A stretch of 64,000 nt of DNA from Novosphingobium sp. Lineage in GTDB: Bacteria; Pseudomonadota; Alphaproteobacteria; Sphingomonadales; Sphingomonadaceae. Below, one piece after another: positions 1-8,810 of the stretch. The notes under the pieces were generated by a model that had not been told where the DNA came from, did no database searches, and worked only from the letters and a program-made list of their open reading frames with translations. The stretch covers positions 124,001 through 188,000 of the forward strand of contig NZ_JAPZQX010000004.1 of assembly GCF_027531025.1 (NCBI RefSeq), in the 5' to 3' direction. The position numbers were made by a program, and so were the translations under genes. The stretch's first letter is position 1. Every line of letters begins with the position of its first letter.

Positions 1-1
1 G

Positions 2-1108
2 CAACTGGTGCTGACGCTTGCCGTTCTGGCGGCCATGGCCCTGGCGCTGTGGGTGGCGCGCCGCACCGCCTGGCCGGTGGCGGGCTGGCCGGCGCGGCTG
101 GCCGTGCCGCTGGCGCTGGTCACGCTGCTGCTGCAGGTGGGCGCGGGCAACTTCGTGCTGACCTGGCCGGAAGTGCTGCCCTGGGCGGGGGTACTGGGGC
201 TGGTTGGCTGGGTTCTGTACCAGACCGATGCCCTGCCCGAAGCCGCCCCCGGTACCCGCCTGTCAGGCTGGCAGGCGCTGGCCCATGCCGGCACTGTCTG
301 GCTGCTGGCCGGGATCCTCGCCAATTCGCTGTACCTCGGGATCGACCGGGCCGACCTGTGGGAGACCTCGTGGGCCGGGGTGGCCTTCCTGGTGGCGGGC
401 ACGCTGGCGCTGTTCGCGCTGGTTCGTGCCGGGGATTGGCAGCGCAGCGGGGCTGCCCCGGCGCAGGTCTGGCCGCTGGCCCGCCACGGCGCGGCCTGGT
501 GGTGGATTGCCGCCCTGCCGCTGGCGCTGCTGGTGCTGGGCGGGGCCTTCGGTATTGCCCTGCTGGCCGAAGGGGTAACCGCTCCGCTACCCTATGTTCC
601 GCTGCTCAACCCGGTTGACCTGTCAGTCCTGCTGGCCCTGGCGGCGCTGGCGCTGTGGCGGAACATGGCAATCGCTGCCCGCCCGTCGCCCGATGGCGCC
701 GATATGCTGAAGGGGCCAGTCGCCCCAGCGATCGGCGCCCTGCTGGGCTTTGTCGCGGTCAACGCGATCTGGCTGCGGACCGCCCATCACTGGCTCGATG
801 TGCCGTGGCACGCCGCCACCCTGACCGACAGCCCGGTGGTCCAGGCGGGCCTCTCGATCCTGTGGACGCTGCTGGCCATGGCGCTGATGCTGCTGGCCAA
901 GCGCCGCGCGCTGCGCCCGCTGTGGCTGCTTGGCGCCGGGCTGCTGGCGCTGGTGGTGGCCAAGCTGCTGCTGGTCGACATGTCGAGTGCCGAAGGGTGG
1001 CAACGGATCGTGACTTTCATCGCCGTGGGGATCCTGATGCTGGTGATCGGCTATTTCGTGCCGCTGCCGCCGCGCCGGGATGAGACAGCAGAGGAGCGCA
1101 AGCCTTGA
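2..1108 (+). CDS. DUF2339 family polytopic membrane protein (5' end outside window)
   Basis: This is the C-terminal part of a large inner-membrane protein; the frame is open to the window edge, so the true start lies upstream. The visible part is mostly alternating hydrophobic helices (about ten) with short loops. It closes with a helix followed by a GYFVPLPP-type motif typical of the DUF2339 C-terminus. Function is unknown for the family, although DUF2339 proteins often pair with DUF3999 proteins, as here. Its stop overlaps the start region of the next gene, so the two are probably translationally coupled and may form an envelope complex (inference). Confidence 0.85.
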   Translation, partial: QLVLTLAVLAAMALALWVARRTAWPVAGWPARLAVPLALVTLLLQVGAGNFVLTWPEVLPWAGVLGLVGWVLYQTDALPEAAPGTRLSGWQALAHAGTVWLLAGILANSLYLGIDRADLWETSWAGVAFLVAGTLALFALVRAGDWQRSGAAPAQVWPLARHGAAWWWIAALPLALLVLGGAFGIALLAEGVTAPLPYVPLLNPVDLSVLLALAALALWRNMAIAARPSPDGADMLKGPVAPAIGALLGFVAVNAIWLRTAHHWLDVPWHAATLTDSPVVQAGLSILWTLLAMALMLLAKRRALRPLWLLGAGLLALVVAKLLLVDMSSAEGWQRIVTFIAVGILMLVIGYFVPLPPRRDETAEERKP

Positions 1109-1110
1109 AG

Positions 1111-2451
1111 ATGCTCGATGCCCGTCGCTTCCTTGCGCCGGTGATCCTCTCACTGGTTGTGCTGGGCGGATGCGGCAAGGCGCCGACCGCTGATCCCAAC
1201 CGGCTGGAAAGCTATGCCCGGAGCTGGTTCATCACTCCTGCAGAAGGAAAGGCCGAGCAGCAGCTGAGCCTGCCTGCCGAAACACTTCTGACGCTCAAGA
1301 CGCACGATCTTGGGGATCTGCGATTGTTTGATGGGGCGGGGCGCCCCCTGCCGGCGGCCTTGTTCAAGGAGGCAGAGGAACGCAGCCGGCTGCAATTGAT
1401 GAAGTCCTATCCGGTGCTGGGGACCGAGGTGCCGCGCGAAGCGGGCGTGGCCTTGATCATTGCCCCCGACCAGGTTGCCCGGGCGGTTGGCGTGGCCCGG
1501 GCCCCGGGCAGGGAGCGCCAGGTGGCACTATTGGTCGACAGCCGGGAAGTGGGCCGGCGCGTGCTTGGCGTGCAGATTTCGGCAAACCTGCCGTTGCAGC
1601 GGCCGGTAACCTTTCGCGCCGCCGCGAGCAGCGACCTCAAGACCTGGGAACTGCTGGGTGAAAAGACCCTCTTTCGAACCGATGCCGATGGTAGCCAGCT
1701 TGAACAGGGGCGGCTGCCACTGGGCGGGGTGACGCTGAAGGATCGCTATCTCCAGATCACCTGGGATGCTGTCGATGGTGTTTCGGTGATGGGTGCCCAG
1801 CTGATCACCGGGATCAACCAGGCCCGCCCCAGCGTGACGCTCAGCACATCTGGTGCAAGGCTTGAGGGCACGCACGAACTGCGCTTTTCGCTGCCTGACG
1901 GGGGGCACTTCCCGGCTGCGGTCGAACTTGAGTTGACTGGCAACGAAGGCGTCCTGCCGGTCGAATTCTTTTCGCGCCGCGATCCGGAAGCCCCCTGGCA
2001 GCGGATCGAGGGGACAACCCTGCGCAGCGGCATGCGGCTGGGCAACCGGCTTACCTTTGATGCCGCGACCGGCCGCGAGTTTCGCATCGTGGCCGACAAA
2101 CGCACGGGCGGCTTTGCCGCCCTGCCGCGCGTGATCCTTCATTATGCCGAAGTGGTCATGTTGACCCGGTTCAATGGCAAGCCGCCCTATCGGCTGGCTG
2201 CCGGCCTGGCCGGGGCGCCGCGCAACCTGCTGACCCCCGCCGACATTGTCCCGCAGGGTAACCCAGTCGACCTGCCGCGCGCCACGGTCACCAGTGGACC
2301 GCTGCCCAGGGTTGAGATCGGCCCGGTTGCTTCGGCCGGTCCGCTCAGCGGACGCAAGGCGGCCATGTGGCTGGTGCTGCTGGGCGGCGTTGTCGTGCTG
2401 GGGCTTGCAGTCGTGCGCTTGCTGCGCCGTCAGACGGCGGCAGAAGATTAG
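1111..2451 (+). CDS. DUF3999 family lipoprotein-like envelope protein
   Basis: The product is about 446 residues: a signal sequence with a lipobox-like LGGC, a long extracytoplasmic beta-rich region, and one C-terminal transmembrane helix (WLVLLGGVVVLGLAVV) followed by Arg-rich residues. This layout and its position after a DUF2339 gene match DUF3999. ATG at 1111 was chosen; a TTG at 1105, overlapping the upstream stop as TTGA, would add two residues. Function is unknown, and a role at the envelope with its DUF2339 partner is inferred. The 3' end overlaps the convergent engB gene by four bases. Confidence 0.8.
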   Translation: MLDARRFLAPVILSLVVLGGCGKAPTADPNRLESYARSWFITPAEGKAEQQLSLPAETLLTLKTHDLGDLRLFDGAGRPLPAALFKEAEERSRLQLMKSYPVLGTEVPREAGVALIIAPDQVARAVGVARAPGRERQVALLVDSREVGRRVLGVQISANLPLQRPVTFRAAASSDLKTWELLGEKTLFRTDADGSQLEQGRLPLGGVTLKDRYLQITWDAVDGVSVMGAQLITGINQARPSVTLSTSGARLEGTHELRFSLPDGGHFPAAVELELTGNEGVLPVEFFSRRDPEAPWQRIEGTTLRSGMRLGNRLTFDAATGREFRIVADKRTGGFAALPRVILHYAEVVMLTRFNGKPPYRLAAGLAGAPRNLLTPADIVPQGNPVDLPRATVTSGPLPRVEIGPVASAGPLSGRKAAMWLVLLGGVVVLGLAVVRLLRRQTAAED

Positions 2452-3089
2452 GTTTCCAGCGCGTCCTGCATCACGGCGGCGCGCAGTTCGGGAATGCCCA
2501 TGCCTTTTTCGGCCGAGGTCACGTGGACCAGCGGATAGGCGGCCGAATGCTTGCGCGCCTCGGCCTCGGTCGCGGCGGTCACGGCGGCCAGTTCACTGGC
2601 CTTGATCTTGTCCGCCTTGGTCAGGACGATGCGATAGCCGACGGCGGCCTGGTCGAGCATTTCCATCATCTCGGCATCGACGGGCTTCACCCCGTGGCGG
2701 CTGTCGATCAGCAACATGGTGCGCTTCAGCACCACCCGCCCGCGCAGGAAATCGCGGACCAGCCGCTTCCACTGTTCGACCACCCGGGGCGGGGCCTTGG
2801 CATAGCCATAGCCGGGCATGTCGACCAGGCGGAAGGTCAGCGGATTGCCCACGTCGAAGAAGTTCAGTTCCTGGGTGCGGCCCGGCGTGACCGAGGCACG
2901 GGCCAGCGACTTGCGCCCGGTCAGCGCGTTGATCAGGCTCGACTTGCCGACGTTGGAACGGCCCGAGAAGGCGATCTCCGGCACGTCCGGATCGGGCAGG
3001 AACTGCAGCCCCGGTGCGCTCTTCAGGAACTCGATCGGCCCCGCGAACAGGCGCCGCGCCCGTTCGACGGGATCGTCTTCGGTTTCCAT
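2448..3089 (-). CDS. engB: Ribosome biogenesis GTP-binding protein EngB/YihA
   Basis: A 213-residue Era/TrmE-type small GTPase needed for large ribosomal subunit assembly. All G motifs are visible in order: G1 GRSNVGKSS, G2 PGRTQ, G3 DMPGYGYA, G4 TKADK and G5 TSAEKG. Length matches the family. The ATG at 3089 lies one base after the yidC stop, so it is the last gene of the rpmH-rnpA-yidD-yidC-engB unit. The function is well established for the family, and nothing here departs from it. Confidence 0.96.
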   Translation of the reverse strand: METEDDPVERARRLFAGPIEFLKSAPGLQFLPDPDVPEIAFSGRSNVGKSSLINALTGRKSLARASVTPGRTQELNFFDVGNPLTFRLVDMPGYGYAKAPPRVVEQWKRLVRDFLRGRVVLKRTMLLIDSRHGVKPVDAEMMEMLDQAAVGYRIVLTKADKIKASELAAVTAATEAEARKHSAAYPLVHVTSAEKGMGIPELRAAVMQDALET

Positions 3090-3090
3090 C

Positions 3091-4878
3091 TCAGCTCTTC
3101 CGTTCGCGCGCCCGCTTGGCGTCCGCCGCTTCCTTGGCCGCCTGCTCCTTGAGCTGCGGGTGCTTGGAATAGAGGTACTTCTGCTGGGCGATCGTCAGGA
3201 TGTTCGAGGTGATCCAGTAGATCAGCAGGCCGGCCGCGAACGGCGCCATGATGACCATCATCAGCCAGGGCATGATCGCGAAGACCTGTTCCTGGATCGG
3301 GTCCATCGGTGCCGGGTTCAGCTTGAACTGCAGCCACATGGTGATGCCCAGCAGGATTGCCAGCACACCGATCCCCAGGAACGCGGGCACGGTGAAGTCA
3401 AGCAGGCCGAACAGGTTGAAGATATGCAGCGGATCGGGCGCGGAAAGGTCCTTGATCCACAGCGCGAAGGGCTGGTGGCGCATTTCCACCGCCAGGATCA
3501 GCACCTTGTAGAGCGCGAAGAATACCGGGATCTGCAGGAAGATCGGCAGGCACCCGGCCAGCGGGTTGACGCCCTCCTTCTTGTAGAGCGCCATGATTTC
3601 TTCCTGCTGCTTGGGCCGGTCGTCCTTGTAGCGTTCCTGGATCGCCTTCATCTTGGGCTGGATCGCGCGCATCGCCGCCATGCTGGCGAACTGCTTCTGC
3701 GCGATCGGGAACATGATGCCGCGCACTATCACGGTCAGCAGGATGATCGCGACGCCGAAGTTGCCGACCGTGCGGAACAGCGCTTCGAGCAGCATGAACA
3801 GCGGGCGTTCGAACCAGCGGAACCAGCCCCAGTCGATCGCCAGGCCGAAATTGGCGATGCCTTCCGCCTCATAGCGGTCGAGCACCTTCATTTCCTTGGC
3901 CCCGGCGAACAGCTTGGTCGTGCGGGTCAGCGCCTGGCCAGGCGCGACCGTGCTGGCCGGATAGAACATGTTGGCCAGGAAGATGTCGTTGCCGATCGCG
4001 CGGAAGTCGCTCGATGCCTTGGCCCGGGTATCCGGGATCAGGGTCGACATCCAGTAGACGTCGGTGAAGCCGAACCAGTTGGCGCTGCCTTCGTTCTCGA
4101 CCTGGGCCTTGGGCGCTTCGGCGACATCGTCATAGTCGATGCCGTAATTCACCACTTCGTCGAAAGCGCCGAAGGGGCCGGCATGGACGTTGAAGCTGTC
4201 AACCGCGGCGGTCTTCTTCGTGCGGTTGATCTGGGCAACCGGCTGGACCGAAACCGGAGCGGTACCGGCATTGCTGACGCCCTGGTCGACGGTGATCATG
4301 TAATCGGCGTCGATCTTGTAGGTCAGGGTGAAGGTGGTGCCCGCCGGGTTGGTCCAGGTGAGCGTGACCGGGGTGTCAGGTGTCAGCTTGGTGCCTGCGG
4401 GGGCACTCCACAGGGTCTGTTGTCCGGGCACCTGGCCAGCTTCGCCGACCCAGCCGAACTGCGCGAAGTGCTGGGCCGGGGTGCCGGCCGGCGAGAAGAT
4501 CCGCTGCGGCCCGCTGTCCTTGTCGACTGTGGCGGTATGGCGCACGGTCACCAGGTCATCGATCACGCCGCCAACCGGGTTGATCGAGCCGGTCAGCCCC
4601 GGCGCGGTGATCGCGATGCGGTTCGGAGCGGCCAGCAAGGTCTTGATATCGCGGGCCTCCTGGGCAATGTCGGCCGGGTTCAGCAGGCCACCCTCACGGG
4701 TCGGCTTGATCGCCTCGGCACTTTCCGGCGTGGCGGAAGCGCTCGCGCTGGCAGTCGCCGTCGGCTTGGGCTTGCCCGCGTCGGGATAGAAATAGCGGAT
4801 GCCCGTATCCCAGCCAAACAGCAGCAGCGCGCTCAGCACCACGGCCAGGATCAGGTTGCGCTGGTTCTGGTTTTCCAA
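3091..4878 (-). CDS. yidC: Membrane protein insertase YidC
   Basis: A 595-residue Oxa1/YidC insertase that places proteins in the inner membrane alone or with SecYEG. It has an N-terminal anchor helix (near LILAVVLSALLLFGW), an Ala/Ser/Thr/Pro-rich linker, a large periplasmic beta domain, and the conserved C-terminal five-helix region with the hydrophilic-groove helices and a basic tail. The start codon is TTG at 4878, preceded by an AGGGG Shine-Dalgarno sequence about 8 bases away; no better ATG is visible. It follows yidD with a 55-base gap and is followed by engB after one base. Confidence 0.97.
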   Translation of the reverse strand: MENQNQRNLILAVVLSALLLFGWDTGIRYFYPDAGKPKPTATASASASATPESAEAIKPTREGGLLNPADIAQEARDIKTLLAAPNRIAITAPGLTGSINPVGGVIDDLVTVRHTATVDKDSGPQRIFSPAGTPAQHFAQFGWVGEAGQVPGQQTLWSAPAGTKLTPDTPVTLTWTNPAGTTFTLTYKIDADYMITVDQGVSNAGTAPVSVQPVAQINRTKKTAAVDSFNVHAGPFGAFDEVVNYGIDYDDVAEAPKAQVENEGSANWFGFTDVYWMSTLIPDTRAKASSDFRAIGNDIFLANMFYPASTVAPGQALTRTTKLFAGAKEMKVLDRYEAEGIANFGLAIDWGWFRWFERPLFMLLEALFRTVGNFGVAIILLTVIVRGIMFPIAQKQFASMAAMRAIQPKMKAIQERYKDDRPKQQEEIMALYKKEGVNPLAGCLPIFLQIPVFFALYKVLILAVEMRHQPFALWIKDLSAPDPLHIFNLFGLLDFTVPAFLGIGVLAILLGITMWLQFKLNPAPMDPIQEQVFAIMPWLMMVIMAPFAAGLLIYWITSNILTIAQQKYLYSKHPQLKEQAAKEAADAKRARERKS

Positions 4879-4933
4879 GGAAATGCCCCTAGTCGTCTCA
4901 AGTCATGTCAGGTGGCGTGCCGGCCGATGCAAT

Positions 4934-5143
4934 TCAAGGCACCGGATCATAGCCATGCCCGCCCCACGGGTGGCAGCGCATTAGCCGCTTCGCCGCCAGC
5001 CAGCCACCCTTAATCGCGCCGTATTTCTCCACCGCCTGGATCGCATATTCCGAGCATGACGGCGCATAGCGGCACGAAGGTGGCAGGATCCGCGAAGGGC
5101 CCAGTTGCCAGCCGCGGGCGATCAGGATCAGCAGCCGCTTCAT
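4934..5143 (-). CDS. yidD: Membrane protein insertion efficiency factor YidD
   Basis: A 69-residue amphipathic protein with the family core CRYAPSCSEYA, the downstream GGWLAAKRL segment and CHPW near the C-terminus. YidD is a small membrane-associated factor that assists YidC and Sec insertion. Its ATG overlaps the rnpA stop as ATGA, implying translational coupling, and yidC follows, which is the classic order. Confidence 0.95.
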   Translation of the reverse strand: MKRLLILIARGWQLGPSRILPPSCRYAPSCSEYAIQAVEKYGAIKGGWLAAKRLMRCHPWGGHGYDPVP

Positions 5144-5502
5144 TTGCGCGGTCCGGGGCGCTTGCGCGGGGGATCGCCCTTGCCCTCGGCCGCGCGGGCG
5201 AGCGCTGCGGCCAGTTCGGTGCGGAGCAGGGCGAAATCCCGCTCAACCCCGCCTTCGCGGCCGATCAGCACATGGTCGTGATCCGGCAGCCCGGCACCGG
5301 GCAGCAGCTCGCGCAGCAGGGCGCGGAAGCGGCGCTTCATGCGGTTGCGCACCACCGCATTGCCGATCTTCTTGGTAACGGTGATGCCATAGCGCAGGCC
5401 CTGGGCCTGATTCGGGTGCGCCAAAAGCACGAAACCGGGGCGTGCTATGCGCAAGCCCCGGTTGGCAGCCAGAAAATCAGCCCGCCGCGTAAGGACGGAC
5501 AT
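5140..5502 (-). CDS. rnpA: Ribonuclease P protein component
   Basis: A 120-residue basic protein, the subunit that helps the RNase P RNA remove 5' leaders from tRNA precursors. The family signature RNRMKRRFR sits mid-protein, preceded by the KKIGNAVVRN strand. The position between rpmH (15 bases upstream) and yidD (4-base overlap) is the universal arrangement. The C-terminal tail is Lys/Arg/Pro-rich. Confidence 0.96.
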   Translation of the reverse strand: MSVLTRRADFLAANRGLRIARPGFVLLAHPNQAQGLRYGITVTKKIGNAVVRNRMKRRFRALLRELLPGAGLPDHDHVLIGREGGVERDFALLRTELAAALARAAEGKGDPPRKRPGPRK

Positions 5503-5516
5503 GACCGGCGATTCGC

Positions 5517-5651
5517 TCAGGCGGACAGCTTCTTGCGGCCACGCGCGCGGCGGGCGGCGAGGACCTTGCGGCCGCCAACAGTGGCCGTGCGGGCGCGGAA
5601 GCCGTGGCGGCGGGCGCGAACAAGGTTGCTGGGCTGGAAGGTGCGCTTCAT
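5517..5651 (-). CDS. rpmH: 50S ribosomal protein L34
   Basis: A 44-residue very basic protein beginning [20 protein letters not shown] and ending in a GRKKLSA tail, exactly the L34 pattern. It is the first gene of the rpmH-rnpA-yidD-yidC-engB operon. Both the start at 5651 and the stop at 5517 were read directly from the reverse complement. A strong promoter candidate lies 63-91 bases upstream of the start. Confidence 0.97.
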   Translation of the reverse strand: MKRTFQPSNLVRARRHGFRARTATVGGRKVLAARRARGRKKLSA

Positions 5652-5713
5652 GGTAACCTCGAAAATCCGAACAAAAAGGGCCGCCTGTGGGGCGACCGCA
5701 TCACAGGGGCGGG

Positions 5714-5742
5714 CCGTTAAGTCAGGTTGCGGACAGAGTCAA
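5714..5742 (-). promoter_or_regulatory. Candidate promoter of the rpmH operon
   Basis: On the minus strand TTGACT (5742-5737) is followed after exactly 17 bases by TAACGG (5719-5714), a good alphaproteobacterial housekeeping promoter shape. A GC-rich stretch follows the -10, as in promoters under stringent control. The same two hexamers at the same spacing occur before rpmJ in this window. Confidence 0.55.
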
Positions 5743-5753
5743 GCGCCGCGGCC

Positions 5754-6428
5754 TCAATCAAGCCGCACCCAGCGGCCCATTTCCGTGCCCGACAGCCACT
5801 TTGCCGCGCTGAACGGGACCGAGTTGGTCATGGCGTAGAAGGCCTGGGCCTGGGCCGGAGCCATGCCCATCTCGCGGTAGTAATCCAGATAGGCCCGATT
5901 CTCCGGCGCGTCGGCAGGATAGTCCTTCGCCTCGCGGCCATCCTCGTCAGCCCAGGAATGGACCGCGAATTCCGCCGCCGGGTCGGCAAAGCGGCGCGCG
6001 CCGGCCAGGAACAGCTCGACCCCGCCCGACCGGACCGAGCCATCCGCCGGAACGAAGGTGGCGATGCCGCGGGCCCGGACCATCCGCCCCAGCTTCAGGT
6101 TGGCGCGATCGTCCTCGGTGCCGGGGCAATCGATCATCTCGATCAGGCCAATGCCGGGAAAGGCCCGCAACATGGCTTCGAACTGAGCCGGGCTGCGGCT
6201 GTCGGTCACGTCAACCAGCGCGGCCCGGGTGGCATCGAGTACCCGGAATGGGCCGAAAGCGGCGATCCCGCGCGGCTCTGCGGCGGGTGCGAGCGCGACG
6301 AAGCGCTCCGAGCCGGCCGGTTCGCTCACCACTTCCTCGGTGATGGTTTCCACCACCACGGTCTGCGCCCGCAGCGGCTGGGTCGCGCAGGCGATCAGGG
6401 CCAGGAACAGGACGATCAGGCGTGGCAT
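5754..6428 (-). CDS. Secreted ClpP/crotonase-fold-like protein (COG3904-like)
   Basis: About 224 residues with a signal peptide (MPRLIVLFLALIACATQPLRAQ) and a mature domain resembling predicted periplasmic ClpP-like proteins. A strand-turn (LIEMIDCPGTEDD) is followed by a helix, then RGIATFVP and a SGGVELFLAGARR segment that aligns with the place where COG3904 proteins carry a Ser-containing oxyanion turn. The start at 6428 was preferred over an upstream in-frame ATG at 6470 because it places the signal peptide at the N-terminus. Substrate and activity are unknown. The fold assignment is from motif resemblance only. It is a single gene, divergent from yifB. Confidence 0.5.
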   Translation of the reverse strand: MPRLIVLFLALIACATQPLRAQTVVVETITEEVVSEPAGSERFVALAPAAEPRGIAAFGPFRVLDATRAALVDVTDSRSPAQFEAMLRAFPGIGLIEMIDCPGTEDDRANLKLGRMVRARGIATFVPADGSVRSGGVELFLAGARRFADPAAEFAVHSWADEDGREAKDYPADAPENRAYLDYYREMGMAPAQAQAFYAMTNSVPFSAAKWLSGTEMGRWVRLD

Positions 6429-6574
6429 GGTGTCAGCCTTGTCGCGCGCGCGGGCTTGCCGCTTTGCCAAGGTAATGGGTTAAGTTCGGGTAACCGGCAA
6501 AAATGGTGCGGCTTTCGCTCGACAGGGCGGCCCCGGCGCGGCATCACAAGTCCCTGACAACAAGGGGATTCTGC

Positions 6575-8083
6575 TTGGTCGCGCTGGTTCAGACAGTCGC
6601 CTATCTCGGGCTTGAGGCGCGCGGCGTTGAAGTGCAGTGCCAGATCGCGCCGGGCCTGCCGCGGTTCAACCTGGTCGGCCTGCCCGACAAGGCGGTCAAC
6701 GAAAGCCGCGAACGGGTCCATGCCGCGCTCGCCGCGATGGGGCTGGCCCTGCCGCCCAAGCGAATCACGATCAACCTGTCTCTGGCGGACCTGCCCAAGG
6801 AAGGCTCACACTATGACCTGCCGATCGCCCTCGCGCTGCTGGCCGCGATGGGCGTGACCGATGCCGAGCAACTTGGCGATTTCGTTGCCGTGGGTGAACT
6901 CGCGCTCGATGGCCGGGTCGTGGCCAGCCCCGGCGTGCTGCTCGCGGCACTCCATGCCTCGAGTGCGGACAAGGGACTGATCTGCCCGGCGGCACAAGGG
7001 GGCGAGGCGCGCTGGGCCAGCGGGGTGCCGGTGCTGGCCGCGCCGGATCTCGTCAGCCTGCTCAACCACCTCAAGGGCACCACCCGCCTGCCGGAACCCC
7101 AGCCGGGCGAGGTGGAAGCCGCCGCGCCGGGGCCGGACCTGAAGCAGGTCAAGGGCCAGGAAGTGGCCAAGCGTGCGCTAGAGATTGCCGCGGCCGGCGG
7201 ACACAACCTGCTGATGATCGGGCCGCCCGGCGCAGGGAAAAGCCTGATGGCGGCCTGCCTGCCCGGCATCCTGCCGCCACTCAGTGCGGCCGAGGCGCTG
7301 GAGGTGTCGATGGTCGCCTCCGTTGCGGGGACGCTCGAAGAAGGGCGGATCAGCCGGGCCCGGCCGTTCCGTTCGCCGCATCACTCGGCATCGATGGCGG
7401 CGCTTACCGGCGGGGGCCTCAGGGTCAAGCCGGGCGAGGTCAGTCTGGCGCATCTGGGGGTGCTGTTCCTTGATGAACTGCCCGAGTTTCAGCGCGCGGT
7501 GCTCGATTCGCTGCGCCAGCCGCTGGAAACCGGGGTGGTCGATGTGGCGCGCGCCAATGCCCACGTGACCTTTCCGGCGCGGGTCCAGCTGGTCGCGGCC
7601 ATGAACCCGTGCCGCTGCGGCTACCTGGGCGATCCGGCGCTGGGATGCAGCCGCGCGCCGCGTTGCGGGGCCGATTACCAGGCCAAGGTCTCCGGGCCGA
7701 TGCTTGACCGGATTGACCTGCATGTCGAAGTCGATCCGGTCAGCGCGGCCGACCTGGCCCTGCCGCCCCCGGCCGAAGGCAGCGCGGAAGTGGCCGCGCG
7801 GGTCGCGGCGGCGCGGCGCGAGCAGGAACAACGGCTGAGCGGGACCGGCAAGCGCAGCAATGCCGAACTCGACGGCGATCTGCTTGAGCGCCACGCCACG
7901 CCGGACGAGGCCGGACGCAAGCTGCTGATGCAGGCGGCGGAGGCCATGCGGCTATCGGCGCGTGGCTATACGCGGATGCTGCGGGTGGCGCGGACCATTG
8001 CGGACCTGGCGGGTAGCGCCGGAATCGGGCGCATCCATGTGGCGGAAGCGCTCAGTTATCGGCGGGTGGTGGGCCGCAGCTAG
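6575..8083 (+). CDS. YifB family Mg-chelatase-like AAA+ ATPase
   Basis: A 502-residue protein with an N-terminal Lon-S16-like domain (PGLPRFNLVGLPDKAV and following) and a magnesium-chelatase-type AAA+ domain with Walker A GPPGAGKS, Walker B LFLDELPEF and a four-Cys loop (CRCGYLGDPALGCSRAPRC). The family is also called ComM-like. Its role in transformation is documented in some bacteria, but it is widespread and generally unassigned. A TTG start at 6575 was chosen because AAGGGG sits seven bases upstream and the protein then begins VALVQTVAYLG as in homologues; an in-frame ATG at 6503 would add 24 atypical residues. Confidence 0.92.
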   Translation: MVALVQTVAYLGLEARGVEVQCQIAPGLPRFNLVGLPDKAVNESRERVHAALAAMGLALPPKRITINLSLADLPKEGSHYDLPIALALLAAMGVTDAEQLGDFVAVGELALDGRVVASPGVLLAALHASSADKGLICPAAQGGEARWASGVPVLAAPDLVSLLNHLKGTTRLPEPQPGEVEAAAPGPDLKQVKGQEVAKRALEIAAAGGHNLLMIGPPGAGKSLMAACLPGILPPLSAAEALEVSMVASVAGTLEEGRISRARPFRSPHHSASMAALTGGGLRVKPGEVSLAHLGVLFLDELPEFQRAVLDSLRQPLETGVVDVARANAHVTFPARVQLVAAMNPCRCGYLGDPALGCSRAPRCGADYQAKVSGPMLDRIDLHVEVDPVSAADLALPPPAEGSAEVAARVAAARREQEQRLSGTGKRSNAELDGDLLERHATPDEAGRKLLMQAAEAMRLSARGYTRMLRVARTIADLAGSAGIGRIHVAEALSYRRVVGRS

Positions 8084-8087
8084 CGGG

Positions 8088-8591
8088 TCAGAGTGCCCGG
8101 ATCGTCGCCGGAGCGCTCTCGGTCGGCCAGTTGACCTCAGCCTGGTCGCGCCATTCCAGCTCCATCGGGCTCAGTTCGCGGCCATCGTGGGCACGGATCG
8201 CAATCGGCTGGATTGGACGACCATCGCGCTCGTCGCAGAGGACCGGGTTCGAGGGGACGCCGGCGCCGTACTTCTCTCCCCACTGGCGCAGGGCCAGCAT
8301 CGCGGGCAGCAGGTCGAGCCCCTTCTCGGTCAGGCGGTATTCGATCTTGCGGCGGTCGTCGGGCAGGGCCTGGCGCTTCATGATGCCGTGTTCGACCAGC
8401 CGGGCCAGCCGGTTCGAGAGAATGTTGCGCGCGATCCCCAGGGCGCCCAGAAACTCCTCGAAATGATGCAGCCCATTGAAAGCGGCGCGAAGGATCATAA
8501 ATGACCACCGCTCGCCCATCACTTCCAGTGCGGCGGGCAGGCCACAGTTGTTTGACTCATCGAGCGGTTCGCGAAGCTTACCCATCATCAT
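8088..8591 (-). CDS. HxlR family winged-helix transcriptional regulator
   Basis: About 167 residues with an HxlR-type winged helix. A Cys near the N-terminus (NNCGLPAALEVMGERWSF) is typical of redox- or electrophile-sensing members. The recognition helix follows (RNILSNRLARLVEHGI) and then the wing (IEYRLTEKG). Three tandem ATG codons at 8591, 8588 and 8585 are all possible starts, with AAGGGG directly before the first and GAGGGG about nine bases away. It converges with yifB (4-base gap) and faces a 220-base intergenic region with two palindromes, suggesting autoregulation (inference). The effector is unknown. Confidence 0.88.
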   Translation of the reverse strand: MMMGKLREPLDESNNCGLPAALEVMGERWSFMILRAAFNGLHHFEEFLGALGIARNILSNRLARLVEHGIMKRQALPDDRRKIEYRLTEKGLDLLPAMLALRQWGEKYGAGVPSNPVLCDERDGRPIQPIAIRAHDGRELSPMELEWRDQAEVNWPTESAPATIRAL

Positions 8592-8699
8592 CCCCTTGGC
8601 CCCTCGGACCATTCCCCTGGTGGTATCCTACCCAAAACCGTCTCGGTTGCCGACAAGAAAATCTTTGCTGCACCGCACAGTTTCGAGTTGCAACTGAAA

Positions 8700-8715
8700 A
8701 CCTATACTGATAGGT
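8700..8715. promoter_or_regulatory. Palindrome, candidate HxlR operator
   Basis: A perfect inverted repeat ACCTAT-ACTG-ATAGGT lies between the HxlR gene and the CC_3452-type gene. A second perfect 10-base palindrome (AGTTGCAACT) lies at 8686-8695. HxlR dimers bind such short dyads near their own genes. Assignment to this regulator is inference. Confidence 0.4.
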
Positions 8716-8810
8716 AGTGATTCGCAACGCAAATCGGTGTCTCCCTCCCAGGACCCTTTCGATCCCTGCGTGCAACGACGAAACCGAACGTTACCCAAAG
8801 GGGAATTGAT

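Noticed and set aside
2818..5013. A 731-codon plus-strand open frame opposite engB and yidC
   Set aside because: No recognisable motif, biased composition, and full overlap with conserved minus-strand genes.
6503..6574. An N-terminal extension of YifB from ATG 6503
   Set aside because: The extension is atypical, while TTG 6575 has AAGGGG at seven bases and begins the conserved sequence.
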